Source: Pseudomonadota bacterium (lineage in GTDB: Bacteria > Pseudomonadota > Gammaproteobacteria > Burkholderiales > Chitinibacteraceae). From it: a stretch of DNA of 56,765 bases. Below are positions 6,753 to 15,935 of the stretch, in pieces (positions within the stretch are counted from its first letter, which is position 1; each line of letters opens with the position of its first letter). The translations under genes and the position numbers were made by a program. The DNA is taken from contig JAPLQI010000117.1 of NCBI GenBank assembly GCA_026399755.1, forward strand, positions 1 through 56,765. The letters are read 5' to 3'. A model generated the notes under the pieces. It had not been told where the DNA came from. It did no database searches and worked only from the letters and a program-made list of their open reading frames with translations.

Positions 6753-9700
6753 TATGATTCCATCGCCGGTGGGGCTAATACCGTGCGGTTGCCATTGCTT
6801 TCCATCTGGCTGACGATGCCAGCGTTTTCCATTTGATCGATCAGCCTTGCTGCGCGGTTATAGCCGATTCTAAGCTGGCGTTGCACTGCCGAGATGGATG
6901 CGCGGCGGCTTTTTAGCACTAAGGCCACGGCTTCGTCGTAAAGCGGGTCGCTCTCGCTGCCTTCATTATTGTTATTGATATTAGAGGCGCTGGCTTCCGC
7001 GTCAAAGCCGCCATTTAATACACCATCAATATAATTAGGCTCGCCAAATTGCTTAAGATGCTCCACCACCCGATGCACTTCATCGTCATCCACAAAAGCG
7101 CCGTGAATGCGCTGCGGATAGCCAGAGCCGGGCGGCAGGAACAGCATATCGCCTTGCCCAAGCAGCGCTTCTGCGCCCATCTGGTCGAGAATAGTGCGGC
7201 TATCGATCTTGCTGGAGACTTGAAATGCCAAGCGCGTTGGGATATTGGCTTTAATCAGGCCAGTAATCACATCCACCGACGGGCGTTGCGTCGCCAAGAT
7301 CAGATGTATCCCAGCTGCCCGCGCTTTCTGTGCCAAGCGCGCAATTAGCTCTTCAATTTTCTTGCCTGCCACCATCATTAGATCGGCAAATTCGTCGACC
7401 ACCACCACAATAAATGGCAGGTGTTCCAGCGCTTCTGGCTCGTCGGGCGTTAAAGAAAATGGATTAGTCAGCCGCTCACCACGTTGTTCGGCTTCACGAA
7501 TTTTTTGGTTAAAGCCTGCTAGATTCCTGACGCCAAAAGTGCTGAGTAAGCGATAGCGTTTTTCCATTTCAGCTACGCACCAGTTCAAGGCATTGGCGGC
7601 CAGCTTCATATCGGTGACCACCGGCGCAAGCAGGTGAGGAATGCCGTCATAAACTGATAATTCCAACATCTTTGGGTCGACCATAATAAAGCGGACTTCT
7701 TCGGGCGTGGCTTTATACAGCAAGGACAAAATCATCGCGTTCACACCGACTGATTTACCTGAGCCAGTCGTCCCTGCCACCAGCATATGCGGTGCTTTAG
7801 CCAGATCCGTGACCACGGGTGCGCCGGTAATATCTTTGCCTAGCGCAATGGTCAGCTTGCTTTGATTTTGCAAATAAACATCGGAGGATAAAATTTCAGA
7901 TAGGCGAATCATCTGCCTTGTGGGATTCGGTAATTCCAGTCCCATGCAGGTTTTGCCCGGAATCGTTTCGACCACACGGATAGAAACAAGGCCCAAGGCA
8001 CGGGCCAAGTCTTTCATTAGATTGACGATTTGCGCGCCACGCACCCCAACTGCAGGCTCGATCTCGTAGCGGGTGATCACCGGCCCAGCGTAAGCATCAA
8101 GCACGGATGCTTTTACGCGAAACTCAGCCAGCTTTTCTTCAATCAAAATGCCACGGTCTAAAAGATCATCTTGGCTGATGGTTTCTATTGCAGGGTCTGG
8201 CGGGTGCAGCAAGCTCAGTGCCGGCATAAAGTCGTCGCTGTAATGAAACGGCTCGGCAGGCGGCAGCGGCGCTGGGGTGGGTGGTTTCGACCAAGTGAGC
8301 GCTGGGGCTTCGATTGGCGTTGCTGGCGCGATGAGAGGCGCGGTCGGAGCGGGCGCGGGCTCGATAGCGATCTCGGCGCTGTTCGTGCTTATTGCTTGAG
8401 GGTAAATATTAATAAAGCTGGCAGCGAGATCAGGTGGAAGTAAGTCTATTTCTGGTAGTAAAACTGAATCAGCGGCAAAAGCTTCGCTGATGGGCGAAGG
8501 TTCAGTTACGGCTTGTAAAGTAATGGTCTCGCTAGGCTCCCAATCAGCAGGCATTGCTTCGATGCTTGCTGATGCGGCAGGCCACGTTGGCGCAACGGCC
8601 TCACTGCGTTCGGTAAGGTCGCGAAGAGATGGTTCAGCTGTGATGGTTGGCTCAATTGCATTGAGAGGGGCCATGTTGATGGTCGGCACATCATCCACTT
8701 TAATGAAGTGCGCCGTGGCGGCAGGCTCAATATTGTCGTTTCTAATGGATTGCGCGGAGCTTGCTGGCTCAATCCTATTTTCTTGAATAAGAGACTCGGA
8801 GAGGGGCGGCTCAGTATGGTCTTCTTGAATAAGCATCGTGTTGAGCGTCGGCTCAATGCGTGCCGCTACGGGGCTAGTTTTTGGCTCAAGCTGAAATAGC
8901 CGTGGGCTGGCGTTAATCGGTGAGTTCGGGATGGCTTTTTTAGCCGGACTGCGGCTAGGCAATGGGGTTGGGTCGGGCGTTTTATGATGAATAGCAGATA
9001 AACGCTGGCGAATTTCTTCGCTGGCAATTAAGGGCAAGCTCGCAGGTTCGCTAGGGCGAGGCCGTTCATTATGCGTTTTAACCCGGTGATCATTTTGCAA
9101 ATGCTGACGAATTTGGGATAAATCAATTAAAGGCAAGCTGGGCGCTGCGGGGGCGGAAGGCGCTGCGGGTGTTTTGAAATGTTGAAATAATTCGGTACGG
9201 TGTATCGGTGGCTGGCTATTAAGCGTCATCGATTCAGGAAGCACCACGGGCACTGGGCGTGCTGGTGCTTGCGCCTCGGCGCTGGGCGTTTTAGCTGCGG
9301 TGCTTGGTGCGGCTTGGCGCTGTACATACGATGCTGGCGCTTGAGTCGTTTGGTCGAGTTCAGAGCGGGGCGTCGTTTGGGTTGCAGACTGCGGCTCAGG
9401 GGATGGCGCGGCATCGTCTTCCCATTCCTCTTGCTCGTCTTCATCCTCGTCCTGATGGTCGGGGTGATTCTGGTCGAACTGCGCCTTGATGCTGGTTTTT
9501 AGCGCATGCCAAGCATTTTCAACGGCGAGACCCGTGTGCTCCAGGATGTCGCTCCACGGCTTTTGTCGCCATAGCGGAAGGCCAAAGCCTAAGCCAATCG
9601 AAAAAAGCAGTGCAGATAAAATGCCTGAATATCCCAGTAAAGATTGCCCGCCGGCTAAGGTTAGTAGCGTGATAGCAAAGCCGAGGTATTCAATGCCGGA

Positions 9701-9874
9701 TAATTTTTGCTGCTCCCAAACCCGCTCTAAGGCAAAAAAAGCACATAGCCAAGCAGCCAAGCCAATATATTGATTGAACCCTAGCAAGACGATAAGGATA
9801 AAAGCAGGGCAAAGCCACGCGAGGCGGGCCGTTTGCAAGCGGCGGTTGATTCGGGAAATGAATCGAATTGACAT
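6752..9874 (-). CDS. ftsK: DNA translocase FtsK
   Basis: Septal DNA pump that moves chromosomes through the closing septum and activates XerCD at dif. From ATG 9874 it is 1040 residues. The N-terminal membrane part (about 15-100) has three or four hydrophobic segments. A long linker rich in Pro, Ala and Ser (about 130-560) begins with an acidic patch ([13 protein letters not shown]). The motor has Walker A GTTGSGKS (Lys707) and Walker [14 protein letters not shown]. The C-terminal gamma winged helix starts [11 protein letters not shown] and contains [22 protein letters not shown], the KOPS-reading region. The upstream in-frame TTG (9898) has no ribosome site. The linker holds short tandem repeats. 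Confidence 0.95.
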   Translation of the reverse strand: MSIRFISRINRRLQTARLAWLCPAFILIVLLGFNQYIGLAAWLCAFFALERVWEQQKLSGIEYLGFAITLLTLAGGQSLLGYSGILSALLFSIGLGFGLPLWRQKPWSDILEHTGLAVENAWHALKTSIKAQFDQNHPDHQDEDEDEQEEWEDDAAPSPEPQSATQTTPRSELDQTTQAPASYVQRQAAPSTAAKTPSAEAQAPARPVPVVLPESMTLNSQPPIHRTELFQHFKTPAAPSAPAAPSLPLIDLSQIRQHLQNDHRVKTHNERPRPSEPASLPLIASEEIRQRLSAIHHKTPDPTPLPSRSPAKKAIPNSPINASPRLFQLEPKTSPVAARIEPTLNTMLIQEDHTEPPLSESLIQENRIEPASSAQSIRNDNIEPAATAHFIKVDDVPTINMAPLNAIEPTITAEPSLRDLTERSEAVAPTWPAASASIEAMPADWEPSETITLQAVTEPSPISEAFAADSVLLPEIDLLPPDLAASFINIYPQAISTNSAEIAIEPAPAPTAPLIAPATPIEAPALTWSKPPTPAPLPPAEPFHYSDDFMPALSLLHPPDPAIETISQDDLLDRGILIEEKLAEFRVKASVLDAYAGPVITRYEIEPAVGVRGAQIVNLMKDLARALGLVSIRVVETIPGKTCMGLELPNPTRQMIRLSEILSSDVYLQNQSKLTIALGKDITGAPVVTDLAKAPHMLVAGTTGSGKSVGVNAMILSLLYKATPEEVRFIMVDPKMLELSVYDGIPHLLAPVVTDMKLAANALNWCVAEMEKRYRLLSTFGVRNLAGFNQKIREAEQRGERLTNPFSLTPDEPEALEHLPFIVVVVDEFADLMMVAGKKIEELIARLAQKARAAGIHLILATQRPSVDVITGLIKANIPTRLAFQVSSKIDSRTILDQMGAEALLGQGDMLFLPPGSGYPQRIHGAFVDDDEVHRVVEHLKQFGEPNYIDGVLNGGFDAEASASNINNNNEGSESDPLYDEAVALVLKSRRASISAVQRQLRIGYNRAARLIDQMENAGIVSQMESNGNRTVLAPPAMES
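8666..8833 (-). repeat. Tandem 14-residue repeats in the FtsK linker
   Basis: Inside ftsK, four successive 14-residue units begin [42 protein letters not shown] and [14 protein letters not shown]. The consensus of the first three is (L/S)I+(E/D)xxxEPxxxxx. The DNA shows matching 42-bp periodicity (TCTTGAATAAG at two places). A separate pair, [13 protein letters not shown] and [13 protein letters not shown], lies further upstream in the linker. Confidence 0.6.
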
Positions 9875-10021
9875 GTTTTTACAAATCCAGGACAGCAAAA
9901 ATGGGCAGACTGGGCATTATCCGCTACCTCAGGGATAACGCCAATCAGCAAAATAGAAAAGCTTACTGTTCTTGTATTTGTGACTATGGATTTGGCCGTA
10001 TGGCTCTGTGGTCGACGGGGT

Positions 10022-11317
10022 TTATGGCTTACAAACTACGGTATTTAAACCAAATAATTCTGGATGCTGTTTGCCATACCAGCCTTTTACTTCAAAGTGG
10101 TCTAGCGCCAAAAAGTGCTGGATGCCGGGTACGAGCGGAAAAAACATTGCGATAAGTAGTAAGCTCGCCCCAAAGCCAGCATAGACTGTACTGATATCCA
10201 GTACACCCAAGGCAATGCCTGCGATGGCAGGCCCTAGCATGCCAGAAAGTTGCATCACCATAATGTTGACCGAAGAAAAGCGGCCACGAAAATGATCGGG
10301 CACGGCCAGTTGGCGGTGGGTTTGCCCTACCAGCTGGCTAATTGAGATTGAAAACCCCGCCAAGCCAAAGCCGATAACCAAGAGCCAGCCTTGCATGCTG
10401 AGCGCCACGCCAATAATGATCAGTGCCGACGCCATTACGGCGCCCATGCAGGCTCGAAAACGGCCGAGCGCCAGAATAACTTTTTGCGCGCCCCAAAAAG
10501 CGCCAATTAACATACCTAGCCCTAATGATGCTTCTGTAGCGCCCAGCCAGCTGGCATTGAGTTTGAGAGCGTGAATCTTTAAAGGCAGCAACATGCCCAC
10601 CGCAGGTGAGAAAAACATCATGCTAAAAAAAGCGTAAATCGTCCAACTGCGATCAATCGGGATCTTCCACTTTGCGCGTAAGCCTGCGCGCACTTCCGCA
10701 TGCCATTGCCCACGAGCTTTGGCGGCAGGCTTGATGGGTGGAATCGCAAAAGCAGACAGCGCGGCAATAAATAGGATGGTGGTGTAAGCCCATAGCGCAA
10801 AGGGAATGCTACTTAGCGCAACAACAGCGCCGCCAATAACGGGGCCAGCTAAGCGGCCAAGAGACTGGGCGCTTTTTTGTAAGCTTAATGCGTCGGCCAA
10901 ACGATCTGGCGGCACCAAATCGGCCGCAATACTCGACACCGCTGGCAGCACGACGGAAAAAGCGATCATCTGTATCAAGTAAATCAGCACAATCGGCAGG
11001 ATATGGTAAACGCCAAGGCTGGCCATAGAGGCTAAACCAATGGCGGTCATCACGGCGGCCAGCAAACCCCAAGCAATGATGCGCGACTTGGGATGACGGT
11101 CCCCTAGCGCAGAAAGGAGCGGCAGGGCGATCAGCATAGTGAGTGCGGATGAAATACCAAAAATGGATAAATCAGCCGCGCCACCATGCGTCACGATCCA
11201 CCAACTAATCGCCACACTTCCAAAGCTAAGCGACAACACCGCGAGCACATCGTTTAAAAGCAAAAAGGTAAAGGCAGGGCCTAGGCCTTGCCATTTGTTG
11301 CTAATGGAAGTGGGCAT
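10022..11317 (-). CDS. MFS transporter, paralog 1
   Basis: A 431-residue major facilitator with about 12 hydrophobic segments. The intracellular loop 2-3 motif appears as GDRHPKSRIIAWG, and DLVPPDRLADALSLQKSAQSLGRLAGPVIGG is typical of the MFS_3 (EntS-like) exporter group. QTHRQLAVPDHFRGRFSSVN in the second half is another trait of that group. The cargo is not readable. It lies 133 bases downstream of a closely related MFS gene on the same strand, which indicates tandem duplication. Compared with paralog 2 it has an extra C-terminal tail (GLNTVVCKP). Confidence 0.9.
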   Translation of the reverse strand: MPTSISNKWQGLGPAFTFLLLNDVLAVLSLSFGSVAISWWIVTHGGAADLSIFGISSALTMLIALPLLSALGDRHPKSRIIAWGLLAAVMTAIGLASMASLGVYHILPIVLIYLIQMIAFSVVLPAVSSIAADLVPPDRLADALSLQKSAQSLGRLAGPVIGGAVVALSSIPFALWAYTTILFIAALSAFAIPPIKPAAKARGQWHAEVRAGLRAKWKIPIDRSWTIYAFFSMMFFSPAVGMLLPLKIHALKLNASWLGATEASLGLGMLIGAFWGAQKVILALGRFRACMGAVMASALIIIGVALSMQGWLLVIGFGLAGFSISISQLVGQTHRQLAVPDHFRGRFSSVNIMVMQLSGMLGPAIAGIALGVLDISTVYAGFGASLLLIAMFFPLVPGIQHFLALDHFEVKGWYGKQHPELFGLNTVVCKP

Positions 11318-11389
11318 AGTAGTCTCGTTTAGATGGAGTAGTTGGGGCTTGGGCTATTCGTGACCATTGCCTACAAGCATCGCTTTGTC

Positions 11390-11454
11390 GTAGGGAGTGT
11401 GAAACCCGCCAGACTTGGGCATGAAATGAAAGCGGCGGGTTTTACCCGCCCTAG
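11390..11454. repeat. REP/MITE-like inverted-repeat element, copy 3
   Basis: The left arm at 11390-11410 (GTAGGGAGTGTGAAACCCGCC) and right arm at 11434-11454 (GGCGGGTTTTACCCGCCCTAG) are inverted repeats, with the spacer AGACTTGGGCATGAAATGAAAGC. The right arm runs into the 3' end of the upstream MFS gene, and its terminal CTA (11451-11453) is that gene's TAG stop on the minus strand. Confidence 0.8.
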
Positions 11455-12725
11455 GAAAATAGCTCGGGGTGTTTCTTGGCGTACCAGTTTTTGACCTCAT
11501 GGTGATCGAGGGCTAAAAAGGCTTGGATATTGGGTAACAATGGAAAAGTGATTGCCACTAAAAAGAGGCTTAGACCAAAAGCCGTGTAAACCACATCAAT
11601 CTCAACCATGCCTAGCGCCACACCTGCTATCGCTGGCCCCAACATGCTCGCTAGGTTCATGACCATAAAATTAACCGAAGAAAATCGAGCGCGAAAATGA
11701 TCGGGCACGGCCAATTGGCGGTGGGTTTGGCCGACGAGTTGGCTGATCGATAAAGCAAAACCCGTGATGCCAAAGCTTAAAACCAGCATCCAACCTTGAT
11801 GGCTAAAAGCCGTGGCACAGATGCCGACGGCCAAGGTGAGAGACGCGGCAAGCGCCGCGCGAAACCTCCCTTGCCATTCAATCACTTTGGCGGCTCCCCA
11901 CAAGGCCCCAATCAACATCCCCATGCCCAATGCCGCTTCCGTTGCCCCTAGCCAGTTGGCCCCTAAATGCAAAGAATAGACTTTCAATGGCAACAACATG
12001 CCGATGGCAGGAGAAAAAAAGATCATGATAAAAAAGCCAAAAACCGTCCAATTGCGATCAATAGGGATCTTCCATTTGGCGTACAAACCTGCACGAACTT
12101 CGCTACGCCAATGGCTTTTTGTGGTTTGGTTTGATGGCTTGATCGCAGGGATGGCAAAGGCAGAGCAAACTGCGATCAAAAGCGTGGCGGTATAAACCCA
12201 GAGTGCAAAAGAAATACTACTTAAGGCAATAACGCCTCCCCCTAACACCGGCCCCGCTAAGCGCCCAAGAGATTGAGCACTTTTTTGTAGACTGAGTGCA
12301 TCAGCTAGGCGATTCGCGGGTACTAAATCAGCGGCAATGCTGGATACGGCGGGCAGCACCATCGAGAATGCGATGACATCAAAAGAATAAATAAAGATAA
12401 TCAGCCCAATATGATAGAAACCAAAACTAGCCATCAAGGCTAGGCCCAGCGCAGTAATCACGGCAGCAAGTAGGCCCCAAGCCATAATGCGGGATTTAGG
12501 TAGCCGGTCGCCATGCGCAGACAGCAGTGGCAGGGCGATCAGCATAGTAAGCGCCGCGATAATGCCAAAAATCGATAAATCTGCCGCGCCGCCTTCAGTC
12601 ACAATCCACCAACTAATCGCCACACTGCCCGTGGATAGCGAGAGTACGGCTAATACATCACATAAAAGTAGGTAGGGGAAGGCGGGGCCTAAGCCTTGCC
12701 ATTTTCGGCTGAAAGAAGGGGGCAT
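11451..12725 (-). CDS. MFS transporter, paralog 2
   Basis: A 424-residue 12-segment major facilitator, clearly a tandem paralog of the gene at 10022-11317. Long identical stretches include VLPAVSSIAADLVP, DALSLQKSAQSLGRLAGPV and SQLVGQTHRQLAVPDHF. It belongs to the same EntS-like exporter group, with unknown cargo. Its protein ends KHPELFS, and the stop codon is inside REP copy 3, so its C-terminus seems to have been trimmed relative to paralog 1 (QHPELFGLNTVVCKP). The two genes have diverged enough to suggest that both are under selection. Confidence 0.9.
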   Translation of the reverse strand: MPPSFSRKWQGLGPAFPYLLLCDVLAVLSLSTGSVAISWWIVTEGGAADLSIFGIIAALTMLIALPLLSAHGDRLPKSRIMAWGLLAAVITALGLALMASFGFYHIGLIIFIYSFDVIAFSMVLPAVSSIAADLVPANRLADALSLQKSAQSLGRLAGPVLGGGVIALSSISFALWVYTATLLIAVCSAFAIPAIKPSNQTTKSHWRSEVRAGLYAKWKIPIDRNWTVFGFFIMIFFSPAIGMLLPLKVYSLHLGANWLGATEAALGMGMLIGALWGAAKVIEWQGRFRAALAASLTLAVGICATAFSHQGWMLVLSFGITGFALSISQLVGQTHRQLAVPDHFRARFSSVNFMVMNLASMLGPAIAGVALGMVEIDVVYTAFGLSLFLVAITFPLLPNIQAFLALDHHEVKNWYAKKHPELFS

Positions 12726-12866
12726 CGTTAGACCGGTGTAGGGACGGGGGTCGATTCTATCAGCTTACGGAATAATGACGAATTGTTTGCGAGGAAGTGC
12801 TGAATTATTTATTAAAAGTGACAGCGTGCTGCGATTTTTCAGTCTTCCATGCTTGTGTTTTGATGT

Positions 12867-12895
12867 AAAAAAACCACGCTAGGCGTGGTTTTTTT
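12867..12895 (-). terminator. Rho-independent terminator of the arn operon
   Basis: ACCACGC-TAG-GCGTGGT forms a 7-bp stem flanked by A and T runs on both sides, so it could work in both directions. It lies 25-53 bases beyond the last arn gene (stop at 12920) on the minus strand and before it reads into the MFS genes. Confidence 0.85.
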
Positions 12896-12919
12896 ATAGT
12901 ACGCAATTAGCTTGATCGA

Positions 12920-13963
12920 TTAATCAACCAATTCACGCGCTGCAGCAACTTGATCTTTATAAGCATCAAAAATGCCGCGCAAGGAGTCTTCCATCGTGGT
13001 GCTTGGCGCCCAGTTTAGATCGGCCTTGGTGTTGTCGATTTTTGGCACGCGGTTTTGTACGTCTTGGTAACCCTTACCGTAGTACTCGCCAGAGGTCGTT
13101 TCCAGAACAGTCACTTTGGCGGCCATTTCTGCGTATTCAGGATAGGTTTTAGCCAGATCCAGCATCATGGTGGAAAGCTCACGTACCGAGTAGTTGTTCA
13201 CTGGATTGCCGATGTTATAAATCTGGCGAGTGGCTTTGCCGTCTTTATTGTCGATAATCTTAACCAATGCTTCGATACCGTCAGTAATGTAAGTGAAGGC
13301 ACGTTTTTGCGCGCCGCCATCCACCAGTTTAATTGGCTCGCCACGAACGATATGGCCCAAGAATTGGGTAATCACACGGCTAGAGCCTTCTTTTGGTGTG
13401 TGGATGCTATCCAGACCCGCACCAATCCAGTTAAATGGACGGAATAGGGTGTAATCCAAGCCTTCTTGCTGGCCGTAAGCGGCAATCACACGATCCATTA
13501 GCTGCTTAGAGCATGCGTAGATCCAACGTGGCTTGTTGATTGGGCCGTAAACCATATTGGATTCTTCTGGATCAAACGCTTCATCTTCACACATGCCATA
13601 AACTTCGGATGTAGAAGGGAAAACAACGCGTTTTTTGTATTTAACGCACCATTTGATAATCGGCAGATTGGCTTCAAAATCCAGCTCAAATACACGCAAT
13701 GGCGCTTGTACATAAGTCGCTGGTGTGGCGATTGCAACTAATGGCAATACCACATCACATTTCTTAACGTGATATTCAATCCACTCTTGGTTAATGGTGA
13801 TGTCGCCTTCAAAGAAGTGAAAGCGTTTGTTATTCATAAATTCAGAAACTTTATCGCTATACATATCCATGCCGAAAATTTCCCAATCGGTATTTTCGAG
13901 GATGTGTTTGGATAAATGATGGCCAATAAAGCCATTGACGCCAAGGATGAGGACTTTTTTCAT
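12920..13963 (-). CDS. arnA: UDP-glucuronic acid decarboxylase (stand-alone ArnA C-terminal half)
   Basis: Oxidises and decarboxylates UDP-glucuronate to UDP-4-keto-pentose, the first committed step to aminoarabinose. In E. coli this is residues 314-660 of fused ArnA; here it is a separate 347-residue protein. It has the Rossmann loop GVNGFIGHHL (8-17). ArnA-specific Ser119 and Glu120 are in PSTSEVYGM, the catalytic Tyr149 and Lys153 are in YACSK, and Arg305 in GYQDVQNRVPKI corresponds to E. coli Arg619. It is the last gene of the operon, 22 bases after the formyltransferase gene. Confidence 0.93.
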   Translation of the reverse strand: MKKVLILGVNGFIGHHLSKHILENTDWEIFGMDMYSDKVSEFMNNKRFHFFEGDITINQEWIEYHVKKCDVVLPLVAIATPATYVQAPLRVFELDFEANLPIIKWCVKYKKRVVFPSTSEVYGMCEDEAFDPEESNMVYGPINKPRWIYACSKQLMDRVIAAYGQQEGLDYTLFRPFNWIGAGLDSIHTPKEGSSRVITQFLGHIVRGEPIKLVDGGAQKRAFTYITDGIEALVKIIDNKDGKATRQIYNIGNPVNNYSVRELSTMMLDLAKTYPEYAEMAAKVTVLETTSGEYYGKGYQDVQNRVPKIDNTKADLNWAPSTTMEDSLRGIFDAYKDQVAAARELVD

Positions 13964-13985
13964 TGTGTTTTCCCGAAGGTACTAA

Positions 13986-14918
13986 TTAATGTAAATCTAT
14001 TGAGGATGCACCAAAAAGGCGGATAAAATCGTTGCCATTTAGTGTTTCCCCATCGAATTCTGCGTGCAGTACTAAAAGTGCTGCGCCATCACTGCAAAGC
14101 AAGATGATTCTGTTGCCGTCAGCATACATCAGCGGTGTAATGGGTTCGATGGCTGTTGTAACTGCTGTGAATATTTGCCGTGTGCGCCAGATAATTAAGC
14201 GCTTGCCATTGATGTCACTAAATGCACCCGGATAAGGCACGGTTACAGCGCGTACCAAATTATGGATGTCTTTAGCGTTTTGTTGCCAATTTATCTGGCC
14301 ATCTTTGGCTGTACGGCCACCATAATAAGCGCCTTGGCTTAAGTCTTGCTGCGTAAAGTCAGTTTTTCCTGCAATTAATCGCGGTAATGCGGCGCTTAAA
14401 CATAATTCTGCTGCCACGGTCACTTTTTCAAATACTTCTTGCGCGGTGTCATCAGGAAAAATAGGCACGGCTTGCTGCGCCACAATCGGGCCATTATCTG
14501 GCTTAATATTCATCACATGCAAGGTGGCACCGGTTTCGGTTTCACCTTTAATAATCGCCCAATTAATCGGTACGCGGCCACGGTATTGCGGCAACAAAGA
14601 GCCGTGCATATTAAATGCACCTTGCTTTGGCGCACTTAATAGCGGCTCTTTTAGCATGTTGCGATAATAAAACGAGAATAGAAAATCCACATTAAGCGCT
14701 GCAATTTGCGTTTCTACTTCTGGTGTATTTGGGTTTTCTGGCGTAATAAACGGGATTTCATAGTCGCTCGCCAATTGAGCGACCGAGCCAAACCAGATGT
14801 TTTCATTTGGGTTGTCTTCGTGCGTCACAATGAGTTTGATCTCAATACCCGCAGCCAGCAGCGCTTTAATGCAGCGCACACCGACATTATGGTAAGCAAA
14901 AACAACGGCTGATTTCAC
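13986..14918 (-). CDS. arnA: UDP-Ara4N formyltransferase (stand-alone ArnA N-terminal half)
   Basis: Transfers a formyl group from 10-formyl-THF to UDP-L-Ara4N. The 310-residue protein corresponds to the N-terminal half of E. coli ArnA. The catalytic triad is visible at Asn103 and His105 (AFNMHGSLLPQYRGR) and Asp141 (IKPDNGP), one residue off the E. coli numbers 102, 104 and 140. The C-terminal part has YYGGRTAKDGQINW, typical of formyltransferase C domains. Its start overlaps the arnC stop (ATGA), so the two are probably coupled. The split from the decarboxylase is unlike the enterobacterial fusion. Confidence 0.93.
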   Translation of the reverse strand: MKSAVVFAYHNVGVRCIKALLAAGIEIKLIVTHEDNPNENIWFGSVAQLASDYEIPFITPENPNTPEVETQIAALNVDFLFSFYYRNMLKEPLLSAPKQGAFNMHGSLLPQYRGRVPINWAIIKGETETGATLHVMNIKPDNGPIVAQQAVPIFPDDTAQEVFEKVTVAAELCLSAALPRLIAGKTDFTQQDLSQGAYYGGRTAKDGQINWQQNAKDIHNLVRAVTVPYPGAFSDINGKRLIIWRTRQIFTAVTTAIEPITPLMYADGNRIILLCSDGAALLVLHAEFDGETLNGNDFIRLFGASSIDLH

Positions 14919-15874
14919 GCGCCATCCTTTTTATGTTGATCTGGGTCGGCCTGTAAAATATTGGCAATTAGATAGCGTGGGCGCTGGCGTACTTCATGAT
15001 AAATACGTCCGATATATTCGCCTAAGAGGCCAATACCAAATAGCGCAATGCCAATTAAGAAGAAGACGATGGCAAATAAGGTAAACAGCCCGCCGACTTC
15101 TGGCCCCATAAAGATACGGCGCAAGACCAGCAATAAGAATAAAGCGCCTGAGCCTAAGGACACAAAAATCCCTAACATGGAAAATAATTGCAGGGGCAGA
15201 ATAGAAAAACCGGTCATTAAATCAAAATTAAGGCGAATCAGGCTGTAGAGCGAATACTTGGATTCGCCAGCAAAACGCTCTTCATGGCCAACTACAACTT
15301 CGGTCGGATTTTGCGAGAAAGAGTAAGCCAGTGCCGGGATAAAGGTGTGCATTTCCTGACACTGATTAATGGTGTCGATAATGCGGCGACTATAAGCGCG
15401 CAGCATGCAGCCCTGATCGGTCATTTTGATCTTGGTGAGCTTTTCGCGCAGATTATTCATGCTGCGGCTGGCTACATGCCGCCACCAGCTGTCATTGCGC
15501 TGACGACGAATCGAGCCTACATAATCGTGGCCCTTATCCATTTCTGCCAGCAGCGTGCCGATATCTTCGGGTGGGTTTTGTAAATCTGCATCAAGGGTTA
15601 CGATACGTGAGCCTTTCGAGTGCTCAAATCCCGCCAAAATAGCGCGGTGCTGACCAAAGTTGCCGTTGAATAAAATCACCCGCGTCACATCCGGGCGTTT
15701 TTCGTACTGGGCGCTTAATATGCCTGCCGAGCGATCACGGCTGCCATCATTAATAAACAAAATTTCATAAGGCGTATTTAAGGCGTCAAGCGCAGGATAA
15801 AGGCGGTCAAACAAGGCTTGCAGGCCGTCTTCTTCGTTATAAACCGGTACAACAACAGAAACGATGGGCTTCAT
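14915..15874 (-). CDS. arnC: Undecaprenyl-phosphate Ara4FN transferase ArnC
   Basis: GT2 glycosyltransferase that moves 4-formamido-arabinose from UDP to undecaprenyl phosphate on the cytoplasmic face. The 319-residue protein has VVVPVYNEEDGLQALFDRL at 7-25, the donor-binding region VTLDADLQNPPED, and two C-terminal membrane helices (about 225-250 and 258-285). GEYIGRIYHEVRQRPRYL follows, as in polyisoprenyl-phosphate transferases. Gene context (arnB upstream, formyltransferase downstream) supports ArnC over other family members. Confidence 0.92.
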   Translation of the reverse strand: MKPIVSVVVPVYNEEDGLQALFDRLYPALDALNTPYEILFINDGSRDRSAGILSAQYEKRPDVTRVILFNGNFGQHRAILAGFEHSKGSRIVTLDADLQNPPEDIGTLLAEMDKGHDYVGSIRRQRNDSWWRHVASRSMNNLREKLTKIKMTDQGCMLRAYSRRIIDTINQCQEMHTFIPALAYSFSQNPTEVVVGHEERFAGESKYSLYSLIRLNFDLMTGFSILPLQLFSMLGIFVSLGSGALFLLLVLRRIFMGPEVGGLFTLFAIVFFLIGIALFGIGLLGEYIGRIYHEVRQRPRYLIANILQADPDQHKKDGA

Positions 15875-15913
15875 TGATATCTCTTTTTAAAACCTGATGC
15901 ATAAGTGCTGCAA

Positions 15914-15932
15914 GAAGGGGACCAGCCCCTTC
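15914..15932 (-). promoter_or_regulatory. GC-rich hairpin between arnB and arnC
   Basis: GAAGGGG and CCCCTTC pair over 7 bases with a 5-base loop in the 61-base arnB-arnC gap. There is no long T run on the leftward strand, so it may be a processing or stability hairpin or a weak attenuator rather than a terminator. Confidence 0.45.
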
Positions 15933-15935
15933 CCA

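Noticed and set aside
12920-14918. A frameshift breaking a fused arnA
   Set aside because: The two halves have separate starts, stops and a 22-base gap, with all catalytic residues intact, so they are two genes rather than a broken one.
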